A DNA stretch of 64,000 bases from Myxococcota bacterium. Lineage in GTDB: Bacteria; Myxococcota_A; UBA796; UBA9615; JAKLKC01. Positions 24,769-33,250 of the stretch are shown one piece after another; within the stretch, counting starts at the first letter, position 1, and each line of letters starts with the position of its first letter. Location of the stretch: contig JAKLKC010000002.1 in NCBI GenBank assembly GCA_023150875.1, forward strand, positions 1 to 64,000, in the 5' to 3' direction. The notes under the pieces are model-generated. The model did no database searches. It saw nothing but the letters and a program-made list of their open reading frames with translations, and was not told the DNA's origin. The position numbers and the translations under genes were made by a program.

Positions 24769-27654
24769 ATGAGCAGGACGCACGCAGTTTCCTCGTGGTG
24801 GCGGGCGCTTTGCCTCGGGTCGTCGCTGGCGGTGCTGGCGGCGCTGGCGGGATGCGAGGCCCCCGATCCCGAAGACGACGACTCCACCGAGGACGACGAC
24901 ACGGCGCCGGACGACGACTCGACGCCGGACGACGACACCGCCCCGGACGACGACACCGCCCCCGACGACGACACCACGCCCGACGACGACACAACCCCGC
25001 CCGCCGACGCCGACGGGGATGGCTATACCACCCAGGACGGCGACTGCGACGACACCCGCGACTGGATCCATCCCGGAGCGGTGGAGATCTGCGACGGCAC
25101 CGACACGGACTGCGACGGGATCACGCCGGGAACCGAGGTCGACTCCGACGGGGACGGCAGCTCCCCCTGCGGGGGGGACTGCGACGACTCCGACCCCGGG
25201 GTCAACCTCTTCGCCGAGGAAGTCTGCGACGGCAAGGACACCGACTGCCAGGGGGGGCTCGCCTCCGACGAGGTCGACGGCGATGGCGACGGACTGATCC
25301 CCTGTCTCGGGGACTGCGACGACGCCGACGCGGCTGTCATCCCCGGGATCCCCGAGGCGTGCGACGGAGTCGACACCAACTGCGACGGGATCACCCTCCC
25401 GGACGAGTCCGACGCCGACGGGGACGGCTCCCGGGTGTGCGGGGGCGACTGCGACGACGCCGACCCGACGGTTTACGGGGGCGCCGCGGAGCTCTGTGAC
25501 GGCCTCGACCAGGACTGCGATGGTCTCGCGGCGGGGGAGGCCGACGGGGACGGCGACGGGGTGAGGGTGTGCGCCGGGGACTGCGACGACGCCCGGGCGG
25601 ACGTCGCGCCGGGGCGGACCGAGGCGTGCGACGGGGTGGACAACGACTGCGACGACGCGGTGGACGCCAGCGAATGGGACGCCGACGGCGACGGCGTGCG
25701 GATCTGCGCCGGCGACTGCGACGACGCCGATCCCGAGCGGGCCGCCGGCTTCGCCGAGTCCTGCGACGGGGTGGACAACGACTGCAGCGGATCGATCCCC
25801 GCGGACGAGGCGGACGCCGACGCCGACGGAGCGAGGGTGTGCGCCGGGGACTGTGCCGACGGCGACGCCTCGCGACATCCGGGAGCGGACGAGGGCTGCG
25901 ACGGCCTGGACACCGATTGCGACGGCGCCACCCCCGGCGGGGAGCTGGACGGGGATGGCGACGGGCTGGCGGAGTGCCAGGGGGACTGTGACGACGACCG
26001 GGCGGAGGTGCTGCCCGGGGCCGTCGAAGGGTGCGATGGCGTCGACACCGACTGCGACGGGGTCGTCCCGGCGGAAGAGACCGACGGCGACGGCGATGGG
26101 ACGTCGCCGTGCTCCGGCGACTGCGATGACGCGGAGCCCTTGATCCATCCCGACGCGGGCGAGGTCTGCAACGCCGTGGACGACGACTGCGACGGCATGG
26201 TCCCCGGCACCGAGCTGGACGGGGACGGCGACGGGCTGGCGGAGTGCCAGGGGGACTGCGACGACGCCCGAGCGGAGGTGCTGCCCGGGGCGGACGAGAC
26301 CTGCGACGGCGCCGACACCGACTGCGACGGGGCGATCCCCCCGGAGGAGGCCGACGAGGACGGCGACGGGGCCCGGGTGTGCGGCGGCGACTGCGACGAC
26401 CTGAGCGCCGCGGTGGGGCCCGCCGCCCCGGAGGCGTGCGACGGGCTCGACACCGACTGCGACGGCGACGTGCCGGCGGACGAGGCCGATGCCGACGCCG
26501 ACGGGGTGCGGATCTGCGCCGGGGACTGCGACGACGCGGATCCGGGGCGGAACCCCGGGGCGGCGGAGGCCTGCGACGGCCTGGACACCGACTGCGACGG
26601 GGCCGTCCCCACGGACGAAGAGGACGGGGACGGCGACGGGGTCCGGGGATGCGACGGGGACTGCGACGACGCCGATCCCGAGGTGAGTCCCGTCGCCGCG
26701 GAGCTCTGCAACCACGTCGACGACGACTGCGACGCCCTGGTGGACGCCGACGACCCCGACACCGAGCTGGACCTGGACGCCGACGGGGACGTGCAGGTGG
26801 AGTGCGGCGGGGGGGACTGCGACGACGAGGACCCCGCCGTCAACGGGCTGGACGCCGACCTCGACGGGTACCCCACGTGCTGGGGGGACTGCGACGACAC
26901 CCAGGAGGACGTCTTCCCCTACGCCTTCGAGGCGACCGACGGGATCGACAACGACTGCGACGGCATGACGGACGGCGCCGACACCGACGCCGTGTACTAC
27001 CTGACCCTGAGCGACGACTCCGCCGCTTCGGTCTCCTTCGGGAGCTGGCGCTACTCCTTCTGCGGCGCCGAGTGGTCCTCGGTCAACGTGGTGTCCAACG
27101 GGCGCCTCCAGTTCGGCGGCTACTCCACCACCTACTCCGAGACCGTCGCCGAGTTCGTCGGAGCTACCTATTACGAGTCCATCGCCCCGTGGTGGGACGA
27201 CATGTACCCCCCGTCCGGGGCGGTGGCCTACGTCCAGTACCCCGACGCCTTCGGCGTCTACTACCTGAGCGTGGGCCAGTGCTGCGGCACCGACGACAAC
27301 AACTTCTCGGTGGTGCTGCTCGGGGACGGGCGCGCCCATGTCTCCTACGGGAACATGGAGTCCAACGACGGCATCGCGGGCTGGAGCTGCACCACCGGGG
27401 ACGACCCCGGCGAGACCGACCTGACCGCCGCGGCGGACGACCGGCTGCCCACGGCGCTGGGGATCGGCCAGGGCACCGAGGACGCCTACTACGAGCTGTT
27501 CGACGGAGGGGGCGGCGGGTCCAACGACCTGGAACACCAGGGCTTCGTCTACTGCATGGACTCGGGCGAGGACCTCGACGGCGACGGCTGGACGGGGGCC
27601 TGCGGCGACTGCGACGACACCGACGCCGCCGTCCGGCCCGGCGCGGGCTGCTGA
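24769..27654 (+). CDS. MopE-repeat lipoprotein, longer tandem paralogue
   Basis: Protein of 961 residues. Signal peptide with lipobox (LAVLAALAGC), about nine DDDxx linker units, roughly fifteen MopE-type repeats (e.g. GGDCDDADPTVY..AELCDGLDQDCDG), then a nidogen-like beta domain (YLTLSDDSAASVSFGSWRYSFCGAEW, VVSNGRLQFGG, NNFSVVLLGDGRAHVSYG, GWSCTTGDDPGETDL) and a closing CGDCDDTDA repeat. The end domain is clearly homologous to that of the preceding gene (shared GIAGWSCT and TEDAxYE), so the pair arose by duplication followed by gain or loss of repeats. The repeats are Cys-bearing and Asp-rich, consistent with disulfide-stabilised cation-binding stalks. The 163-nt gap upstream shows no clear promoter. 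Confidence 0.8.
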   Translation: MSRTHAVSSWWRALCLGSSLAVLAALAGCEAPDPEDDDSTEDDDTAPDDDSTPDDDTAPDDDTAPDDDTTPDDDTTPPADADGDGYTTQDGDCDDTRDWIHPGAVEICDGTDTDCDGITPGTEVDSDGDGSSPCGGDCDDSDPGVNLFAEEVCDGKDTDCQGGLASDEVDGDGDGLIPCLGDCDDADAAVIPGIPEACDGVDTNCDGITLPDESDADGDGSRVCGGDCDDADPTVYGGAAELCDGLDQDCDGLAAGEADGDGDGVRVCAGDCDDARADVAPGRTEACDGVDNDCDDAVDASEWDADGDGVRICAGDCDDADPERAAGFAESCDGVDNDCSGSIPADEADADADGARVCAGDCADGDASRHPGADEGCDGLDTDCDGATPGGELDGDGDGLAECQGDCDDDRAEVLPGAVEGCDGVDTDCDGVVPAEETDGDGDGTSPCSGDCDDAEPLIHPDAGEVCNAVDDDCDGMVPGTELDGDGDGLAECQGDCDDARAEVLPGADETCDGADTDCDGAIPPEEADEDGDGARVCGGDCDDLSAAVGPAAPEACDGLDTDCDGDVPADEADADADGVRICAGDCDDADPGRNPGAAEACDGLDTDCDGAVPTDEEDGDGDGVRGCDGDCDDADPEVSPVAAELCNHVDDDCDALVDADDPDTELDLDADGDVQVECGGGDCDDEDPAVNGLDADLDGYPTCWGDCDDTQEDVFPYAFEATDGIDNDCDGMTDGADTDAVYYLTLSDDSAASVSFGSWRYSFCGAEWSSVNVVSNGRLQFGGYSTTYSETVAEFVGATYYESIAPWWDDMYPPSGAVAYVQYPDAFGVYYLSVGQCCGTDDNNFSVVLLGDGRAHVSYGNMESNDGIAGWSCTTGDDPGETDLTAAADDRLPTALGIGQGTEDAYYELFDGGGGGSNDLEHQGFVYCMDSGEDLDGDGWTGACGDCDDTDAAVRPGAGC

Positions 27655-27980
27655 TCCGCTCTGCCTAGACCTTCCCGCTGGCCCCCCGGGCCGCCCCGAG
27701 CCCCTCCTCCCCCGGGCGCCCACCCCGGATCCCCGGGGGCGGTGGGCGGTGGGCGGTGGTCTGCACCCAAGCTGCACAGGTCGTGCATCGCGGATGCGCA
27801 GGGGGGCCCCCGGCGCGCGGCCCCCAGGGCGGGGGCGAGGGGTGCCCCGACCCCCCGAGGGGCCCCCCGGGCCGCGGCCGGGGCCGCTGGCACGGGCCGT
27901 GAAGCGGACCTGCACCATGGCGGGCCAGGCCCGCCGACCCGCGGCCGGAGAGGCGCCCGGCCGGGGCATCCTCCCCCAAC

Positions 27981-28016
27981 GACCTCCCGTGGCCAATGAC
28001 GTGTCCGCGGGAGGTC
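27981..28016. other. 12-bp inverted repeat / RNA hairpin
   Basis: GACCTCCCGTGG and CCGCGGGAGGTC form a 12-bp stem with a single G-U-type mismatch around a 12-nt loop. It is not followed by a T run, so it is not a textbook intrinsic terminator. It lies about 70 nt upstream of the predicted mlaD promoter and could be an operator or part of a structured RNA. Confidence 0.55.
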
Positions 28017-28085
28017 ACTATTCCCCCACCCCGTCCGGTCGCCCCGCCCCGCCCCGTCCCTCACCCCGGAGCCCCGGGTGCCCCG

Positions 28086-28094
28086 TGCTATACT
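28086..28094 (+). promoter_or_regulatory. Extended -10 (TGcTATACT) of the mlaD-like gene
   Basis: TGCTATACT matches the extended -10 pattern (TGn before a TATAAT-like hexamer). It lies 25 nt before the TTG start, leaving room for the GGAGG ribosome-binding site at 28108-28112. Confidence 0.5.
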
Positions 28095-28119
28095 CGGCCG
28101 CCGCCCCGGAGGATGCCGC

Positions 28120-29190
28120 TTGGAGACCAATCGCTCGGTGGAGCTGAAGGTGGGCCTGTTCGTCCTGATCGGGCTCGGCCTGCTGTTCGCGGCGATCTTC
28201 GCCCTCGGCGAAGAGGACTCGATGTTCGAGCGCACCTACACCCTGCACACCTCGTTCGCCGACGTCGGGGGGCTGCGAGACGGCGCCACCGTCCAGGTCG
28301 CCGGGATGAACGCCGGCTTGGTGCGGAACATCCGCTTCTCCGACGACCCCTCCAACCCCGAGCTCCAGGTGGACCTGGAGCTGGCGGTGCGCTTCCAGGA
28401 GCGGATCCGGAAGGACTCCCTCGCCACCGTCGCCACTCAGGGGGTGCTCGGGGACCGCTACATCAACGTCACCGTCGGATCGCCGTCCCAGCCGGTCCTG
28501 GGGGACGGAGACTGGATCGAGCGGAAGCCGGGCGGGGACCTGATGGGGAGCCTCCAGGGGATCGCCGACCAGATCGGGGGTGCCCTCTCCAGCGAGGACG
28601 GCCAGGTGGCGGGCAAGTCCCTGGTGGAGATCCTGGTGTCCGTCCGCAACGTCCTGCGGGAGGTGGAGGAGGGCAAGGGGCTGATCCACCACCTGGTGTA
28701 CGAGGAGGGCCCCTCCCAGAAGGTCGACGCCGTGCTGGCCAGCGTCGAGGGGACGGTCCGCTCCCTGGAGCGGGCGATCGCCGCGGTCGAGAGGGGGGAC
28801 GGCACCGCCCACGCCCTGATCTACGGGAGCGACGGCAAGGAGCTTCTCGCCCGGCTGAACAGCGCGTCGGGGCGCCTCGACGGCCTCCTGGCGGACGTCA
28901 AGGACCAGAAGGGCCTGATGCACGCCCTGATCTACGAGGACCCCAAGGCGGGCACGCTGATCGCGAACCTGGACGCGGCGAGCCGGGACCTGCGGGACGT
29001 CGTCGCCGCCGTCAAGAAGGGGGAGGGGACCATCGGCGGCCTCGTCGCCGACCCCACGATCTACGAAGACCTCAAGACGCTGATCGGCCGCGCCGAGCGG
29101 AACAAGCTGCTCAAGGCGTTCATCCGGGCCAACATCTCGGCGAACGAGAGGTCCGAGGGGATCGGCGCGCCCACCGGGACGGGGCGCTAG
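28120..29190 (+). CDS. MCE/MlaD-family lipid-transport protein
   Basis: Protein of 356 residues. Translation is placed at TTG 28120: GGAGG lies 7 nt upstream, and it yields the canonical MlaD N-terminus (ETNRSVELKVGLFVLIGLGLLFAAIF), a single inner-membrane anchor. The MCE domain follows (about 35-120): TLHTSFADVGGLRDGATVQVAGMNAGLVRNI and ATQGVLGDRYINVTVG. The C-terminal ~220 residues are helical, with repeated segments such as GTAHALIYGSDGKELLARLN and GLMHALIYEDPKAGTLIANLD, as in MCE proteins with long periplasmic needles. MlaD proteins form hexameric lipid-binding rings on an MlaE permease/MlaF ATPase complex. Neither partner is adjacent; the next gene is an unrelated permease. Confidence 0.88.
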   Translation: METNRSVELKVGLFVLIGLGLLFAAIFALGEEDSMFERTYTLHTSFADVGGLRDGATVQVAGMNAGLVRNIRFSDDPSNPELQVDLELAVRFQERIRKDSLATVATQGVLGDRYINVTVGSPSQPVLGDGDWIERKPGGDLMGSLQGIADQIGGALSSEDGQVAGKSLVEILVSVRNVLREVEEGKGLIHHLVYEEGPSQKVDAVLASVEGTVRSLERAIAAVERGDGTAHALIYGSDGKELLARLNSASGRLDGLLADVKDQKGLMHALIYEDPKAGTLIANLDAASRDLRDVVAAVKKGEGTIGGLVADPTIYEDLKTLIGRAERNKLLKAFIRANISANERSEGIGAPTGTGR

Positions 29191-29207
29191 GCGGCGCCGG
29201 GCTCCGG

Positions 29208-30920
29208 ATGGCGTCTGGCTTCGCCCTGCTGCTCCGTCCCCGCCTGCTCCAGGCGCGGAACTCGCTCCGACGCGCCGAGCCGCGGCAGCGCTGGGCGTGG
29301 GCCTTCTTCGCGTCCCTGGGAGTCCTGGCTTGGGTGGGGATGCTCGCCCTGGCCCTGTGGCTGCTCCGCTCGTTCCACGGAGTCGAGATCTTCGGGCCCG
29401 TCCTCGTCCGCAAGCTGCTGCAGATGATGCTGTTCAGCTTCTTCGGGCTCCTGGTCTTCTCCAACGTGGTGACGGGGATCTCGGTCCTCTTCCTCTCGGA
29501 CGACATGCAGCTCCTGGGGTCCCTGCCGATCCCCTTCCGCCGCCTGTTCTACGCCCGCTTCGTGGAGGCGGCCGTCGCCAGCTCCTGGATGGTCTTCGTG
29601 TTCGCCCTCCCGGTGCTGGTCGCCTACGGGGTCGTCCACGACGCGGGCGTGGGCTTCTACCTCCTCCTCCCGGCGGTGCTCGCCCCCTTCCTGGCGATCC
29701 CCGCCGCCCTCGGGATCGCCCTGGCCTACCTGCTGGTCCAGGTCTTCCCGGCGCGCCGCACCAAGGAGATCCTCGTCGCGGTGGGGCTGGTCTTCGCGGT
29801 GGCGGTCTTCCTGGGGCTCCGGGCGCTGCGCCCCGAGCAGCTCGTCAGCGCCGACGCCTTCGCGTCCATGGCGGACTTCATGGCCGCCGTGCGGGCCCCC
29901 ACGGCCACCTGGCTGCCTTCCACCTGGGCGACGGAGGTGCTCCTGGCCGGCCTGGGCTCCCCCGCCGACCGGGCCCCTCTCCACGCCGCCGCCCTCCTCT
30001 CCAGCGGCGGCGGGCTGGTGGTGCTGTGCCGCTGGCTCGTCACCCCGGGCTTCTCCAGCGCCTGGACCAAGGCCCAGGAGGCCCGCTCCCCGAAGCTGGC
30101 CCGGCTCCGCCCGGTGGACGCGGCGTTCCGCTTCCTCTTCCGCCCCCTCCCCGCGCCCCTGCGGGCCATGGCCCTCAAGGACGCGCGGATCTTCCTGCGG
30201 GACGCCGGCCAGTGGACCCAGGTCTTCCTGGTGGCCTCGCTGATCGCGGTCTACCTTTACAACGTGCACGCCCTCCCCCTGGAGCAGTTCCCCTTCCCCA
30301 GCTTCCGCCTCGAGAACGTCATCTCCTTCCTGAACATCGGGGTCGCGGGCTTCGTGCTCGCCGCCCTGAGCGTGCGGTTCAACTTCTCGGCGGTCAGCGC
30401 CGAGGGCCGGGCCTTCTGGGTGCTCCACGCCTCGCCGCTGGGCCCGGTGCGCTTCCTGCTCGCGAAGTTCCTGCTGGGGGCCGCGCCCCTCGTGGTCCTG
30501 GGGGAGGTGCTGGTGGTCAGCACCAACCTGATGCTGGACACCGCGCCCGAGGTCTTCGCCCTGAGCGCGTTCTCGATCCTCGGGATCGCCCTCGGGGTGA
30601 CCGGCCTCGCGGTGGGGATGGGGGCCCTCTTCCCGGACTTCAAGGCCGACAACGCCGCGCGGGTGGCGGCGAGCCCGGGGGCGATCCTCTACATGGGGGT
30701 GGCGGCCCTGTTCATCGGCGCCGTGATCGTGCTCCAGGCGACCCCCTTGGTGCTCGTCCTCACGGCGCGGTACCGACTCCAGCCCCTCACGCCCGCGGCG
30801 TGGGCCCTGGCGGGGGTCATGGGCGCTGCGTCCGTCGCCCTGGTGGTGGCGGCGGTGGCGGTCCCCCTGCGCCGGGGCGCCGCGAAGCTGTGGGACGAGG
30901 CCCGCTCGGGGGGAGACTGA
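29208..30920 (+). CDS. ABC-2-like membrane permease (ATPase not adjacent)
   Basis: Protein of 570 residues with about twelve hydrophobic helices in two blocks (residues ~25-250 and ~330-560), separated by a cytoplasmic loop containing RPLPAPLRAMALKDARIFLRDAGQWTQVF. The KDxRxFLRDxxQW pattern and the layout resemble uncharacterised ABC-2 exporter permeases. It starts at ATG 29208, 17 nt after the mlaD-like stop, with GGCTCCGG upstream, so it is probably in the same operon. It is not an MlaE homologue, and no ATP-binding protein follows, so the ATPase may be encoded elsewhere. Substrate unknown. The long ORF starting at 27996 merges it with a shadow frame. Confidence 0.65.
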   Translation: MASGFALLLRPRLLQARNSLRRAEPRQRWAWAFFASLGVLAWVGMLALALWLLRSFHGVEIFGPVLVRKLLQMMLFSFFGLLVFSNVVTGISVLFLSDDMQLLGSLPIPFRRLFYARFVEAAVASSWMVFVFALPVLVAYGVVHDAGVGFYLLLPAVLAPFLAIPAALGIALAYLLVQVFPARRTKEILVAVGLVFAVAVFLGLRALRPEQLVSADAFASMADFMAAVRAPTATWLPSTWATEVLLAGLGSPADRAPLHAAALLSSGGGLVVLCRWLVTPGFSSAWTKAQEARSPKLARLRPVDAAFRFLFRPLPAPLRAMALKDARIFLRDAGQWTQVFLVASLIAVYLYNVHALPLEQFPFPSFRLENVISFLNIGVAGFVLAALSVRFNFSAVSAEGRAFWVLHASPLGPVRFLLAKFLLGAAPLVVLGEVLVVSTNLMLDTAPEVFALSAFSILGIALGVTGLAVGMGALFPDFKADNAARVAASPGAILYMGVAALFIGAVIVLQATPLVLVLTARYRLQPLTPAAWALAGVMGAASVALVVAAVAVPLRRGAAKLWDEARSGGD

Positions 30921-30935
30921 CCATCCATCGAATGG

Positions 30936-31102
30936 ACCATGCCTATCCGGATGCCACCCAGGCCGTTCGTGACGACCGCCAGCCGTCGTGAATGGCTCGC
31001 CGTCCTTGGCTCGCCCACAGAGGCACAGAGCGGCCCGTCCGGGGCCCACAGAGAACACGGAGGGGAGGGCGGGGAGGCCTGGAGCTTCGGGTGGCAAACG
31101 GA
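30936..31102. repeat. Dispersed intergenic repeat, copy 1
   Basis: About 167 bp recur at 53109-53276. A 71-bp core (30994-31064), which includes CCCACAGAGGCACAGAG and CACAGAGAACACGGAGG around a GGCCC-GTCCG-GGGCC hairpin, is identical in the two copies; flanks are diverged. TGACCATCC at 30918 and GGATGGTCA at 31100 form a 9-bp inverted pair just outside this copy, but it is not present at the second copy. It fills most of the 314-nt gap before the vWA gene. Confidence 0.85.
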
Positions 31103-31234
31103 TGGTCAATCATCGAATAAATCGGGAACCCTCCCCGCCGGCCGCTGTCCCAGGTCGGGTGCGCCGGGGGAAACCCGGGAGCCCGTAGGGGCTCCGGGCC
31201 CACGCCCCTCTTCCGGCCAGACGGAGGGTCCGAC

Positions 31235-33178
31235 ATGCGAACGCTTCCCATCTCCATCTCCATCTCCGCGGCGACCTTCGCCCTCCTCACCACCGCGCTG
31301 GTCCTGCCGGGGTGCGGCGGCCACGAGCTCGTCCGCGACGACCCCGGGGCCGCCCGCCCGGAGGCGTCGGACGAGGACGACCGGCGCACGGTCGCCACCG
31401 GCGAGAAGCGCCCCACGGAGGAGCGGGCGCAGGACGCCTCGCCGAAGGACGGGCTGGCCGAGCTGGAGAAGGGCGAGGACGCCTCCACCCGGGGGCCCTT
31501 CCCCGAGACCAGCGCCGTCGTCGCCCCGACCTCCGAGCCGCCCATGGCGGACGTCTCCCGGGACGACGCCCACGCGCGCCAGGCGTCCAAGGAGAAGAAG
31601 TCGGCCGCCCGGGAGTACGCCCTCGGTGGCGCCGGCTACGGCCGTGGGGCGGGCGGGATGGTGGGATCGGCGTCCGCGGTGACGGGCGGCTACGCGCCGC
31701 CGCCGCCGGTGGCCCGCCCCGCCCCCGAGTTCAACACCGAGGCCTACGACCACGTCGCCGACAACGCCTTCGTCGCCGTCGCCGACCAGGCCCTCTCCAC
31801 CTTCTCCATCGACGTCGACACCGCCTCGTACAGCAACGTCCGCCGCTTCCTGGACGGGGGGACCCTGCCCCCCAAGGACGCGGTGCGGATCGAGGAGCTG
31901 GTGAACTACTTCGACTACGACTACCCCGGGCCCCGGTCGGAGCAGCCCTTCGCGGCGGTCACCGAGGTGTCCGAGTGCCCGTGGAACCCCAGCAACCGCC
32001 TGGTCCACATCGGCCTCCAGGGGCGCCGCATCGACATGCAGGACCTCCCTCCCCTCAACCTGGTCTTCCTGCTGGACGTGTCGGGCTCCATGAACTCGCC
32101 GGACAAGCTCCCCCTGGTGAAGCAGGGCATGGCGATGCTGGTGGAGCAGCTCCGGCCCCAGGACCGGATCGCCATCACCGTCTATGCCGGCGCGGCGGGG
32201 CTGGTGCTGCCCTCCACCCCCGGCTCCCAGAAGAGGCCGATCCTGGACGCCCTGGACCGCCTCTCCGCGGGCGGTTCCACCGCGGGGGGCGCCGGGATCC
32301 AGCTCGCCTACCGCATCGCCCAGGACAACTTCCGCAAGGGGGCCGTGAACCGGGTGATCCTCGCCACCGACGGCGACTTCAACGTGGGCACCACCAGCCA
32401 GGGAGACCTGGTGCGCCTCATCGAGGCCAAGCGGGAGAGCGGCGTGTTCCTGACGGTGCTGGGGTTCGGCACCGGGAACCTGAAGGACGCGACGATGGAG
32501 AAGCTCGCCGACAAGGGCAACGGCAACTACGCCTACATCGACAGCGCCGACGAGGCCCGCAAGGCGCTGGGCCGCGAGGTGGGGGCCTCCCTGGTCACCA
32601 TCGCCAAGGACGTGAAGGTCCAGGTGGAGTGGAACCCCCAGCAGGTCGCCTCGTACCGCCTGGTCGGCTACGAGAACCGCATGCTGGCCGCCCAGGACTT
32701 CAACGACGACAAGAAGGACGCCGGGGAGATCGGCGCGGGCCACTCCGTCACCGCCCTGTACGAGGTCGTCCCCGCCGGCCGCGGCACCGCCGGGAGCGGC
32801 GTGGACCCCCTGCGCTACCAGGCCGGGCGTGCCCCCACGGCGGCGGCCTCCAGCGGCGAGATGATGACGGTGAAGCTCCGCTACAAGGAGCCCGAGGGTT
32901 CCACCAGCAAGCTGATCTCCTTCCCGGTGAGCGACCGCGGCAAGGCCTTCGGCTCCACCAGCGATGACTTCCGCTTCTCCGCCGCCGTCGCCGCGTACGG
33001 GATGCTGCTGCGGGACTCCGAGCACCGGGGCCGTGCCGACTTCGGCAAGGTGGAGTCCTGGGCCCGGGGCGCCCTCGGCGAGGACCCCTCCGGGGACCGC
33101 CGGGACTTCCTGCGCCTGGTGGGGATCGCCCGCTCTCTCCAGGGCCAGGACACCGTCGCCGACGTGACCACCCGCTGA
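31235..33178 (+). CDS. YfbK-like vWA lipoprotein (vWA plus DUF3520)
   Basis: Protein of 647 residues, ATG preceded by GGAGGG. A lipoprotein signal (LLTTALVLPGC) precedes a ~150-residue low-complexity stretch. The YfbK architecture then follows: an N-terminal vWA-associated region (FSIDVDTASYSNVRRFLDGGTLPPKDAVRIEELVNYFDYDY), the vWA domain with MIDAS D281VSGS in LVFLLDVSGSMNSPDKLPLVKQGM, and IATDGDFNVGTTSQGDL. The C-terminal DUF3520 region (VQVEWNPQQVASYRLVGYENR, ITALYEV-type strands, TVKLRYKEPEG, FRFSAAVAAYGMLLRDSEHRG) completes it. The family is widespread in envelopes of Gram-negatives and of unclear role, presumably metal-dependent protein binding. It has its own upstream region containing the dispersed repeat. 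Confidence 0.9.
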   Translation: MRTLPISISISAATFALLTTALVLPGCGGHELVRDDPGAARPEASDEDDRRTVATGEKRPTEERAQDASPKDGLAELEKGEDASTRGPFPETSAVVAPTSEPPMADVSRDDAHARQASKEKKSAAREYALGGAGYGRGAGGMVGSASAVTGGYAPPPPVARPAPEFNTEAYDHVADNAFVAVADQALSTFSIDVDTASYSNVRRFLDGGTLPPKDAVRIEELVNYFDYDYPGPRSEQPFAAVTEVSECPWNPSNRLVHIGLQGRRIDMQDLPPLNLVFLLDVSGSMNSPDKLPLVKQGMAMLVEQLRPQDRIAITVYAGAAGLVLPSTPGSQKRPILDALDRLSAGGSTAGGAGIQLAYRIAQDNFRKGAVNRVILATDGDFNVGTTSQGDLVRLIEAKRESGVFLTVLGFGTGNLKDATMEKLADKGNGNYAYIDSADEARKALGREVGASLVTIAKDVKVQVEWNPQQVASYRLVGYENRMLAAQDFNDDKKDAGEIGAGHSVTALYEVVPAGRGTAGSGVDPLRYQAGRAPTAAASSGEMMTVKLRYKEPEGSTSKLISFPVSDRGKAFGSTSDDFRFSAAVAAYGMLLRDSEHRGRADFGKVESWARGALGEDPSGDRRDFLRLVGIARSLQGQDTVADVTTR

Positions 33179-33194
33179 ACCGGCACGGTCCGCC

Positions 33195-33223
33195 TTGAGC
33201 CCGGTGGGAGGTGGCGGTAATCT
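33195..33223 (+). promoter_or_regulatory. Sigma70-type promoter TTGAGC-N17-TAATCT
   Basis: TTGAGC (33195-33200) and TAATCT (33218-33223) are separated by 17 nt. The predicted transcription start, about 33230, lies ~20 nt before the ATG at 33251. It would drive the lipoprotein-TPR-kinase operon. Both hexamers and the spacing are good for such GC-rich DNA. Confidence 0.6.
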
Positions 33224-33250
33224 CCCCCCTCCCACCCGGCTCCCGCGCCC

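Larger units (their letters stand above)
27655..28119. other. 465-nt intergenic region with hairpins
   Basis: No credible gene is seen; the overlapping ORFs are low-complexity Pro/Arg/Gly shadows. The region holds GGTGGGC direct repeats (27741-27760), a short hairpin GCATC-GCG-GATGC near 27785, the strong hairpin at 27981-28016 and an extended -10 before the mlaD-like gene. It is one of the longest gene-free stretches in the window and could hide a small RNA. Confidence 0.5.

Noticed and set aside
24769-27654. EF-hand or dockerin calcium domains
   Set aside because: DxDxDG-like words occur, but the unit has a fixed MopE pattern with GDCDD and CDGxDxDCDG rather than EF-hand loop-helix spacing.
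29208-30920. MlaE permease
   Set aside because: Length (570) and number of helices are too high and no MlaE-like motif is seen.
30939-31682. Protein-coding ORF across repeat copy 1
   Set aside because: The conserved peptide LAVLGSPTEAQSGPSG appears in both copies only because the DNA is repeated; the ORFs differ at both ends and lack start signals.
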